Below are positions 1-5,341 of a stretch of 5,895 nucleotides of DNA, in pieces. Below the pieces are notes generated by a model, which worked only from the letters and a program-made list of their open reading frames with translations, did no database searches and was not told the origin of the DNA. The DNA comes from Verrucomicrobia subdivision 3 bacterium UBA7542 (GTDB lineage: Bacteria; Verrucomicrobiota; Verrucomicrobiia; Limisphaerales; UBA11358): NCBI GenBank assembly GCA_002479245.1, contig DLMG01000183.1, forward strand, positions 1-5,895. The letters run 5' to 3'. Positions within the stretch are counted from its first letter, which is position 1. Each line of letters opens with the position of its first letter. The translations under genes were made by a program, and so were the position numbers.

Positions 1-23
1 GCGCGCCAGCTTGCAGGCATCCT

Positions 24-194
24 TCACGCCAGCCGACCGCTGCCGCCGTGGGTGAAAATATGGCGTGGCCTGCCCACCCGGATGCTCGCCCCCTCCACAT
101 ACCCAGGGGGCTGCGCTTGAAAAAGCGGGATTGGCAGCGTAACCGTGCTTGGAACCGGCATACGCCAAGCGAAAGACTCCTTGAAAGCTTGCAT
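24..194 (-). CDS. possible small protein, 56 aa, unrecognised
   Basis: ATG (complement of 192-194) to TGA (complement of 24-26) gives 56 residues beginning MQAFKESFAW and ending with the basic, glycine-rich GGSGRLA. Its composition is protein-like (regular hydrophobics, many prolines), and it is divergent from the plus-strand cassette. I recognise no family. Two plus-strand frames are also open over the same stretch: one from the window edge to a TGA at 118-120, and one from an ATG at 60 to a TAG at 204-206. In GC-rich DNA this makes a chance reading frame quite possible. The region also contains a 7-bp GC hairpin, so it could instead be a repeat or an untranslated element. Confidence 0.2.
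   Translation of the reverse strand: MQAFKESFAWRMPVPSTVTLPIPLFQAQPPGYVEGASIRVGRPRHIFTHGGSGRLA
88..111. repeat. GC-rich hairpin (7-bp perfect stem)
   Basis: GCCCCCT at 88-94 pairs perfectly with AGGGGGC at 105-111 around a 10-base loop. No T-run follows on either strand, so it is not an ordinary intrinsic terminator. It may be part of a dispersed palindromic repeat or a structured leader. Function unknown. Confidence 0.3.
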
Positions 195-219
195 AATTCC
201 GTATAGCGGCTAATTTTGG

Positions 220-960
220 TTGAGTGAGCAACGAGCAGAAAACGACACCAGTTCGAGTCTATGTCCCACCGCAAGTAGTGAAAGACTTCGCTGGCGTGCG
301 TGGCCGTGTGCAAAGTGCAGTGGCGGCGTCACCCCAATTGGTCAACTTTTCGGCAGCATCGAAGCAAGTGCAGTCGTTCAAGCAGCCTCCCCCGAAGAAG
401 TAACAAAAAATCAGATCGCCGCACTAAACCAGTGGGTTGCGTCATGCAGCCACGCGACTGAATCTGAAATTTCATTTCCAAAATTGGACGAAGGTTCAGA
501 ACATTTGGTTTTCTTGGATGCAGAAAATGCGACCGTTTTCAAAGCCACGCGGCAAACTTTGTTTGGTGAATCCTATTTTCTCGACGCGGCGGGCAAAATG
601 AATCAGAAAAATTGTTCGCCACTGGAATATCTGATTCGGTTGCGACTCTGGAAAAAGCTGTTCCAATCCGCTCCGCGAGATTTGGGGATTACCGAGCATG
701 GACAAATCATTTCGTCTCACAAATTCATCACCGGCAAAAAGCCCGCGCAAGAAACCGTGGATTCATTTTTAAGAGGTGCCGGGCTTTCAGCCGTCCGGCA
801 AAAGTATTGGCTTTGGAAAAGAACGTATCAGGATTTTGAAATCTGGCTTGGCGACGCACGGGACGAAAATTTCGTCGAAACCGAAGCGGGTATTGTTCCG
901 ATTGATATTCGCCTTTGGTTTTCAGGCCGCACGCCTAGCGTAGAATCAACAGAATGGTAA
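220..960 (+). CDS. protein kinase-fold protein resembling the polyvalent-protein kinase (Kinase-PolyVal) family; 5' end uncertain
   Basis: The open frame runs from TTG 220 to TAA 958-960 (246 codons), but only about 394-960 looks like real coding sequence in this frame. Kinase landmarks appear in order. A beta-strand VFKAT carries a candidate ATP-binding lysine (codon 541). SPLEYLIRLRLWKKLF (from 616) resembles the helix-C region of polyvalent kinases. The hinge-like FITGKKP is at 724-744. GDARDENF has Asp (853) and Asn (868) spaced as in the D-x4-N catalytic loop of kinases. A PID strand has Asp (904) at the metal-binding DFG position. All key residues are present, so it could be active on protein or another substrate; this is inferred from fold resemblance. 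The C-lobe is short, matching the small polyvalent kinases of phages and conjugative elements. Its stop overlaps an ATG (ATGGTAA at 954-960) in the methylase frame, and the methylase start I prefer lies 101 bases downstream. The N-terminus is probably encoded by the frame starting at 224. Confidence 0.6.
   Translation: MSEQRAENDTSSSLCPTASSERLRWRAWPCAKCSGGVTPIGQLFGSIEASAVVQAASPEEVTKNQIAALNQWVASCSHATESEISFPKLDEGSEHLVFLDAENATVFKATRQTLFGESYFLDAAGKMNQKNCSPLEYLIRLRLWKKLFQSAPRDLGITEHGQIISSHKFITGKKPAQETVDSFLRGAGLSAVRQKYWLWKRTYQDFEIWLGDARDENFVETEAGIVPIDIRLWFSGRTPSVESTEW
224..403 (+). CDS. 59-aa frame; probable N-terminal part of the downstream kinase-like gene
   Basis: A GTG at 224, directly after an in-frame TGA, opens a 59-codon frame starting MSNEQKTTPVRVYVPPQVV and ending KQPPPKK before TAA at 401-403. 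Its composition is clearly more protein-like (regular V/A/Q/P, no excess of S, R, W or C) than that of the overlapping frame from TTG at 220, whose first 60 residues look like a shadow. No ATG, GTG or TTG exists in the kinase frame between 223 and 483, so the kinase body lacks a convincing start of its own. Reading this frame and slipping back one base in the C-run at 389-393 gives a smooth junction (KQPPPEEVTKNQ). The natural gene is therefore probably 224-960, about 245 aa. The alternative is a separate small protein translationally coupled to the next frame. I recognise no domain in this segment. Confidence 0.55.
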   Translation: MSNEQKTTPVRVYVPPQVVKDFAGVRGRVQSAVAASPQLVNFSAASKQVQSFKQPPPKK

Positions 961-1061
961 GTTCAATTTGCGGCACGCGGGGGAAAATTGTTTCTGCTTT
1001 CGGTTTGTCCGCAAAATTCCCGCGCTTGTCCGCCCTTCGCCTTGTTGCTAACGTCGCGCGG

Positions 1062-4000
1062 ATGCCAGAATTTCAAAACGTCCTCCGCGAGTTCGCGCAA
1101 GACATTAAGCGCAACTTTCGCTCACGCATTGCGGCGCAGCCGGAAGATCAACTCAAGCCGGGCGTGCAGCGCGTGCTTCAGGCGGCGGGTCGTAAGATTG
1201 AAACCCGAACCGAAGTGCGTGCAGACGTAGAGGGACGGCCTGACATTGGCGTAGCCTCAAATCGTTTGCTCTGCGGTTTCGTCGAATTGAAAGCTCCGGG
1301 CAAAGGCGCACGTCCGCAACGGTTCACCGGCGCGGACAAAAGGCAGTGGGAGAAATTCAAGGCGCTACCGAATCTTATTTACACGGACGGCAACGAGTGG
1401 GCGCTATACCGCAGCGGCAAACCCTGGCCCGAAGAGCAACCGGCAATTGTCCGATTCTCTGGCGACATCACGGCAAAAGGCGCGGATGCCATTTCAGATG
1501 TTGAAGCCGAAATACTTCACGAACTTTTAATCGCATTTTTTAACTGGCAGCCCATCGTTCCAACCCGCGCACCGCAGTTGGCCGAGATGCTCGCGCCGCT
1601 TTGCCGACTCGCCCGCGAAGATGTCCTTCGCGCCGTCAGCAACGAGCAATCCCACCTTGCCCAGCTCGCGGGTGAATGGCGCAATTATTTGTTTCCTGAT
1701 GCCGACAACGCGAGATTTGCTGACGCCTACGCGCAAACGCTCACTTACGCGCTGCTGCTCGCCCGGTTCAATGGCGAAGCGCGACTCACAACGGACTCGG
1801 CGGCACGCTCACTCGACAGCGGACACGGCTTGCTGGCGCAAACCTTGCGGGTGCTTGCCCAGTCGGAAGCGCGGAACGAAATTGCGCTTGCAGTTGATTT
1901 GCTTGAACGTGTCATTGCGGCGGTTGACCCCGGCCGACTGACAGAACGCGGCGACCCGTGGCTTTATTTTTACGAAGATTTTCTCGCTGCCTATGATCCC
2001 AAACTCCGCAAAGACCAAGGCGCATACTACACGCCGCAACCAGTCATTGGCGTTCAAGTCAGGTTGACGGCGGAACTTCTCGAATCCAAATTCCACAAGC
2101 TTCGTTCGTTCGCCGATGATGGTGTGTTTTTACTCGACCCAGCCGCCGGCACTTGTGCTTATCCGCTGGCGGCGGCGGAATACGCGCTACGGCAGGCATC
2201 CGCGCGTTTTGGCGCTGGCATTATTCCCGGCGCGGCGACGAAATGCGCAGAAAACATCCATGCCTTCGAGAACATGGTCGGCCCGTATGCCGTGGCCCAC
2301 TTGCGCCTCACGCAACTTATTGCCAGTCACGGCGGCACGCAGCCGGACGGCGGCATTCACGTTTATCTTACCGACACGTTGGAATCGCCGAATCAAGTGC
2401 CGCATGAAGTAAATTTGTTCGCCCGAAAGCTCACCGAAGAACATCGCCGCGCACAACGCATCAAAAAACATACCCGCGTGCTGGTCTGCATGGGCAATCC
2501 ACCTTACGACCGCGAGCAAGCCGAGGTCGGCGAGCGTCCCGAACATTTGCGCAAAGGCGGCTGGGTTCGCCACGGCGACCCGCGCATCCCTTCACCGGAT
2601 AATCCCAGCGACCACACCCGGCCAATTCTCCAAGATTTCATCGAACCGGCTTCCGCCGCCGGCGCAGGCGTTCACGTCAAGAATCTCTACAACGATTACG
2701 TTTATTTCTGGCGCTGGGCATTGTGGAAACTTTTTGAGAATCCCGAAGCCAGCGGACCGGGTATCATCACGTTTATCACGGCGGCGTCCTATTTGCGCGG
2801 GCCGGGCTTTGTAGGAATGCGGCGAAAAATGCGCGAAGCCTTTGACGAGCTTTGGATCATTGATTTGGAAGGTGACAATCTCGGCGCACGCAAAACCGAA
2901 AACGTGTTTGCCATCCAGACGCCGGTTGCCATCGCCATCGGCGTCCGTTATGACAGCCGACAGCCAGAAAACCCAGCCAGAGTCCGCTACGCTAAAATAA
3001 CTGGCACATGCGAGGAAAAATACCGCAAGCTCGACACGATTCGCTCGTTTGCTGACCTTGAATGGCAGGATTGCCTCAACGGATGGTCTGACCCGTTTCT
3101 GCCGCGTGGACGTGGCAACTACTATAATTGGCCGTTGTTGACGGATTTGCTTCCGTGGCAACATTCCGGCGTTCAGTTCAAACGCACTTGGCCAATCGGG
3201 GAAACTTCAGAACTTTTGCGGCAACGATGGACAAAACTCTTGGTCGCACGAGCGGACGAACGGGGAGAATTGATGCGTGAAACATCTGCCCGGAAAGCGA
3301 CTAACCAATATGAATCGTTTCTGCCGCATGGTGGAATCCTTTCGGCTATTGGTAGTTTGTCGGCCAATGTTCCGCCAATTGAACCAATACGTTACGGCTA
3401 TCGGAGTTTTGATAGGCAGTGGTTGTTGCCCGATGCGAGACTTTGTGACCGACCGCGCCCGCCTTTTTGGCAAGCTCACAGTGACCAACAGGTTTATTTC
3501 ACAGCGCTCATCGCCGGGGTGCTTGGCCTCGGCCCGGCAGCCACAATCAGTGCCAGCGTTCCCGACTTGCATTATTTTTGCGGACGCGGCGGCAAAGATG
3601 TGATTCCGCTTTGGCGTGATGCGGAAGCCAGCCAAGCCAACGTGACAGGCGGATTGCTTGACGTGTTGAATCCGCGCTTGGGCAACGTCACGCCGGAAGA
3701 TTTCTTCGCGTATTGCTACGCGCTGCTGGCCACGCCTGATTACGTCCAAACTTATTCCGAAGAACTTACCGTGCCCGGCCCACGCATTCCCTTAACCAAA
3801 GACCGCACTTTATTCCATCAAGCGGCACAGCTTGGATGCAAACTGATTTGGCTGCACACCTACGGCGAACGCTTCGTGCCTGCCCGCCAACGTCCCGGCG
3901 AAGTCCCGCAAGGCAGCGCCCGTTCCCGGCGCGGCGTGCCTGACACGGCAGAGCGATACCCCGAAGACTTTTTTTACAATGAAGCGGCACAAGTTTTGCG

Positions 4001-4367
4001 CGTGGGCGAAGGTGAATTTGGGCCGGTGTCAAAAGCGGTCTGGGAATTTAGCGTTTCAGGTTTGCAAGTTGTCCGCTCATGGTTGAGCTACCGCATGAAA
4101 GGCGGCGCGGGGCGCTCATCCTCGCCGCTCGATGAAATCCGCCCGCAGCGGTGGACATCCGAAATGAGCCAGGAATTGCTGGAATTGCTTTGGGTTCTCG
4201 AAGCGACCGTCGCCATGTTCCCAGAGTTGAAGCAAACACTTGAAGCCGTGATCGCCGGGGAAACTTTCCGCGCCGACGAATTGCCGCAGCCGACAGTGGA
4301 TGAACGCAAACCGCCGAGCGAAGAAGAACCGCCAGAACATGAGCAGCAAGACCTTATTCGAGCATGA
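1062..4367 (+). CDS. single-chain restriction-modification enzyme: PD-(D/E)xK nuclease, N6-adenine methyltransferase, Type ISP-like specificity domain
   Basis: A protein of about 1,101 residues that should methylate adenine in its target site and cut unmethylated DNA. Numbering is from ATG 1062. Residues 1-130 form a nuclease domain with RPD (Asp61) followed by VELK (Glu75, Lys77), the D...ExK signature, and the family-typical YTDGNEWALYR. Residues 130-290 look helical. YEDFLAAYDPKLR (about 301) and GAYYTP (320-325) introduce the methyltransferase: DPAAGT (359-364) is the AdoMet-binding motif I and NPPY (479-482) is the catalytic motif IV of N6-adenine enzymes. The C-terminal third (PIRYGYRSFDRQW near 775, SVPDLHYF near 834, LGNVTPEDFFAYCYALL near 873) resembles the Type ISP C-terminal specificity domain. 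The tail is proline- and glutamate-rich. True ISP enzymes also contain a helicase and are near 1,600 residues; none is visible here. The frame is open back to ATG 954, but those 36 extra residues look non-native. Motif I has Cys365 where Gly is usual. Confidence 0.88.
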   Translation: MPEFQNVLREFAQDIKRNFRSRIAAQPEDQLKPGVQRVLQAAGRKIETRTEVRADVEGRPDIGVASNRLLCGFVELKAPGKGARPQRFTGADKRQWEKFKALPNLIYTDGNEWALYRSGKPWPEEQPAIVRFSGDITAKGADAISDVEAEILHELLIAFFNWQPIVPTRAPQLAEMLAPLCRLAREDVLRAVSNEQSHLAQLAGEWRNYLFPDADNARFADAYAQTLTYALLLARFNGEARLTTDSAARSLDSGHGLLAQTLRVLAQSEARNEIALAVDLLERVIAAVDPGRLTERGDPWLYFYEDFLAAYDPKLRKDQGAYYTPQPVIGVQVRLTAELLESKFHKLRSFADDGVFLLDPAAGTCAYPLAAAEYALRQASARFGAGIIPGAATKCAENIHAFENMVGPYAVAHLRLTQLIASHGGTQPDGGIHVYLTDTLESPNQVPHEVNLFARKLTEEHRRAQRIKKHTRVLVCMGNPPYDREQAEVGERPEHLRKGGWVRHGDPRIPSPDNPSDHTRPILQDFIEPASAAGAGVHVKNLYNDYVYFWRWALWKLFENPEASGPGIITFITAASYLRGPGFVGMRRKMREAFDELWIIDLEGDNLGARKTENVFAIQTPVAIAIGVRYDSRQPENPARVRYAKITGTCEEKYRKLDTIRSFADLEWQDCLNGWSDPFLPRGRGNYYNWPLLTDLLPWQHSGVQFKRTWPIGETSELLRQRWTKLLVARADERGELMRETSARKATNQYESFLPHGGILSAIGSLSANVPPIEPIRYGYRSFDRQWLLPDARLCDRPRPPFWQAHSDQQVYFTALIAGVLGLGPAATISASVPDLHYFCGRGGKDVIPLWRDAEASQANVTGGLLDVLNPRLGNVTPEDFFAYCYALLATPDYVQTYSEELTVPGPRIPLTKDRTLFHQAAQLGCKLIWLHTYGERFVPARQRPGEVPQGSARSRRGVPDTAERYPEDFFYNEAAQVLRVGEGEFGPVSKAVWEFSVSGLQVVRSWLSYRMKGGAGRSSSPLDEIRPQRWTSEMSQELLELLWVLEATVAMFPELKQTLEAVIAGETFRADELPQPTVDERKPPSEEEPPEHEQQDLIRA

Positions 4368-4677
4368 TTTCCAGATTGATAGTGGCATTCGCCCCGCTGT
4401 TGCCCACCACAAAACCCAAATGCGTTCGCCGCACCTGAATGAATCCCGGTCGCGGCGGGATGGTCCAGCCCGGCCCGGGGACAAGTCGGAAATCGCGTTG
4501 CAGGCGGAAATCATGCAAAACCGCCAGCTTCAATTCAAAAATCGCTTTTAGGTGGCTTCGCCGCGCTGCTGCTGAAATTTGTGCTCCGCTTCTGGACGCC
4601 GCGCTTTCGCGCAAATCCACGACTCCCTTGCAGTCTGACCGTTCCCAGGGACCATTGACGCATTGACGTGCAGTTCA
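4354..4677 (-). pseudogene. possible C-terminal remnant of a minus-strand gene
   Basis: On the minus strand a frame is open from an in-frame stop at 4675-4677 to TAA (complement of 4354-4356), converging on and overlapping the last 14 bases of the methylase gene. The part from about 4560 down to 4354 is the most protein-like: it alternates hydrophobic residues as in beta-strands and ends GFVVGNSGANATINLEIMLE. The part upstream (4560-4677) is low-quality sequence, rich in Ser, Arg and Ala. The only start codon near the top is a GTG (complement of 4618-4620). I read it as the 3' end of a gene whose 5' part was lost when the island's cargo was assembled; no family is recognised. A plus-strand frame in the same triplet phase (ATG 4339 to TAG 4549-4551) is the competing reading, so this call is weak. 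Confidence 0.28.
4653..4668. repeat. tandem 8-bp repeat, two copies
   Basis: cattgacg occurs twice head-to-tail (4653-4660 and 4661-4668) in non-coding sequence. It could be a slippage product or a pair of binding half-sites. No function can be assigned. Confidence 0.4.
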
Positions 4678-4754
4678 GAGCCAAAACCGGGCAGCAGAGG
4701 AGAGTTTTGCCGCCTTGCCAGCCGCGCCACGCCGCCCGCCAGAGCGCCCGCCCC

Positions 4755-4781
4755 GCTTCGCTGCGTCACCCAGGACGCGCT
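4755..4781. repeat. dispersed repeat, copy 1
   Basis: A 27-base unit of the form gcttcgctgcg-N5-caggacgcgct. The same unit, with identical arms, the same length and a different 5-base centre, recurs at 4953-4979. The shared element caggacgcgct is not confined to this pair (see 4803-4822). Confidence 0.6.
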
Positions 4782-4802
4782 ACAGCACCCACTTTGGCCG
4801 CC

Positions 4803-4822
4803 CAGGACGCGCTTTGATCGCC
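4803..4822. repeat. dispersed repeat, partial copy 2
   Basis: Contains caggacgcgct followed by ttgatcgcc. The 19 bases from 4804 match 4970-4988 with a single C/T difference. It lacks the gcttcgctgcg left arm of the full unit, so it is a partial or diverged copy. Confidence 0.6.
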
Positions 4823-4952
4823 GGTGAACGGATATTCCCCCCGCAGGCCGCGCCGGAGGCGCTGAAAATGACGTTGCCGGCAGACTCCGCGCCGCCTACA
4901 CTTTCGAGAGATGAACACCACGACCCACCACCGCGCTACGTTGCCCGCCTGT

Positions 4953-4988
4953 GCTTCGCTGCGCTATGCAGGACGCGCTTTGATTGCC
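4953..4988. repeat. dispersed repeat, copy 3 (extended)
   Basis: Combines the full gcttcgctgcg-N5-caggacgcgct unit of copy 1 (4953-4979) with the ttgattgcc extension of copy 2. It is therefore the most complete version of the element in the window. Confidence 0.6.
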
Positions 4989-5039
4989 CGCAGGATACAA
5001 TTTACCGCAAGGAAGGCGGCCACGCTACACGGCGCAACC

Positions 5040-5068
5040 GTGAGTGCAAAAACTCACCGTCTTTTTTT
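5040..5068 (+). terminator. candidate intrinsic terminator
   Basis: gtgagt (5040-5045) pairs perfectly with actcac (5052-5057) around a 6-base loop. Seven T's (5062-5068) follow after a 4-base spacer. The stem is short and the spacer long for a strong terminator, and it lies about 670 bases past the methylase stop. It may end read-through from the cassette before the chromosomal flank. Confidence 0.35.
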
Positions 5069-5102
5069 CTATCCGTTTCTATCATTATTTTGTGGTTTCG
5101 GC

Positions 5103-5122
5103 GCATCTTGTTGCATCTTGTG
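5103..5122. repeat. tandem 10-bp repeat, two copies
   Basis: gcatcttgtt (5103-5112) is followed directly by gcatcttgtg (5113-5122). It sits in the AT-rich tract beside the attachment scar and could be an accessory binding site of a recombinase, or a slippage product. Confidence 0.4.
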
Positions 5123-5168
5123 TAAAAGTGAGAAAACGCTTGATACCATTGATTCTAAAGGATGTTCA

Positions 5169-5196
5169 ATGCTTTCAATGGTTTGCTGAAAAGCAT
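5169..5196. repeat. inverted repeat next to the tRNA fragment
   Basis: atgcttt (5169-5175) pairs with aaagcat (5190-5196). Allowing one bulged A, the stem extends to nine pairs (atgctttca against tgaAaagcat). It ends 4 bases before the tRNA 3' fragment, a position where recombinase arm or core sites can occur in tRNA-targeting elements. It does not form the missing part of a tRNA. Confidence 0.35.
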
Positions 5197-5200
5197 CAAA

Positions 5201-5228
5201 GTGAGTTCGAATCTCACCGCCCCGACCA
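5201..5228 (+). tRNA. tRNA 3' fragment (probably tRNA-Pro); attachment-site scar
   Basis: gtgag (5201-5205), loop ttcgaat (5206-5212) and ctcac (5213-5217) form a perfect T-arm with the invariant TTC-A pattern. Next come the 7-base acceptor strand cgccccg (5218-5224), discriminator A (5225) and encoded CCA (5226-5228). The complementary acceptor strand cggggcg is absent upstream, and no D-arm or anticodon arm is present, so this is a fragment and not a functional tRNA. The implied C1-G72 pair with A73 is characteristic of bacterial tRNA-Pro. A 3' tRNA fragment of this kind is what tyrosine-integrase elements leave at the end distal to the restored tRNA gene. The integrase and intact tRNA would lie beyond the left edge. 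Confidence 0.65.
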
Positions 5229-5230
5229 TT

Positions 5231-5320
5231 TCATTCCTCCGTCAGTTGTGGCGTCAATGTGAGGTTCAGGCTGCCGAAGTCCACTTCAAACTGCCGGTCG
5301 GGCTGGATGACAACCTTCAT
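5231..5320 (-). CDS. possible 29-aa small protein, unrecognised
   Basis: ATG (complement of 5318-5320) to TGA (complement of 5231-5233) encodes 29 residues beginning MKVVIQPDRQFEVDFG and ending in TPQLTEE. The composition is strikingly protein-like (alternating beta pattern). It starts 21 bases after the stop of the preceding gene, in the same reading phase, and ends 2 bases from the tRNA fragment. It could be a coupled small gene, or the tail of the preceding gene separated by a stop (TAA, complement of 5342-5344). No Shine-Dalgarno sequence is visible and no family is recognised. Confidence 0.35.
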   Translation of the reverse strand: MKVVIQPDRQFEVDFGSLNLTLTPQLTEE

Positions 5321-5341
5321 GACAAGGCCGTCCGCAATTAA

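Larger units (their letters stand above)
4678..5039. other. GC-rich intergenic stretch without a supported gene
   Basis: Several frames are open here on both strands, but they are rich in Arg, Ala, Pro and Ser, overlap one another and lack credible starts, as expected of GC-rich non-coding DNA. The stretch is dominated by dispersed copies of a caggacgcgct-containing repeat. I see no tRNA, no transposase remnant and no clear promoter. Confidence 0.5.

Noticed and set aside
181..223. Possible promoter (TTGAAA at 181 with cataat at 192 or tatagc at 202)
   Set aside because: Spacings of 5 and 15 bases do not fit a sigma-70 promoter, and no other good pair was found.
246..270. gttcgagtc motif resembling a tRNA T-loop
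   Set aside because: The flanking 5-base segments do not pair and the stretch is better explained as coding sequence.
954..1061. Upstream extension of the methylase to ATG 954, overlapping the kinase stop
   Set aside because: The 36 added residues are Ser/Arg/Ala-rich and unlike family N-termini, whereas MPEFQNVLREFAQDIKRNF from ATG 1062 looks native. Use of the upstream start cannot be wholly excluded.
4116..4514. Long minus-strand frame under the methylase 3' end
   Set aside because: Mostly antisense to well-supported methylase codons; Arg/Cys/Ser-rich composition typical of a shadow frame.
4339..4551. Plus-strand 70-codon frame starting inside the methylase end (MSSKTLFEHDFQ...)
   Set aside because: It is antisense in the same triplet phase to the minus-strand frame, is strongly hydrophilic with few core hydrophobics, and has no ribosome binding site. 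The minus-strand reading is more protein-like, though neither is secure.
4601..4612. gcgctttcgcgc palindrome (GAAA tetraloop on the minus strand)
   Set aside because: Only a 4-bp stem in GC-rich DNA; expected by chance and without a T-run.
4715..5189. Overlapping plus-strand frames through the repeat region
   Set aside because: They translate the GC-rich repeats into Arg/Ala/Pro-rich sequence, run into the AT-rich tract and hairpins, and have no credible start or conserved feature.
5045..5228. A complete tRNA or tmRNA ending at 5228
   Set aside because: No cggggcg acceptor 5' strand, D-arm or anticodon arm exists upstream, and the AT-rich sequence does not fold into tmRNA-like elements adjoining the T-arm.
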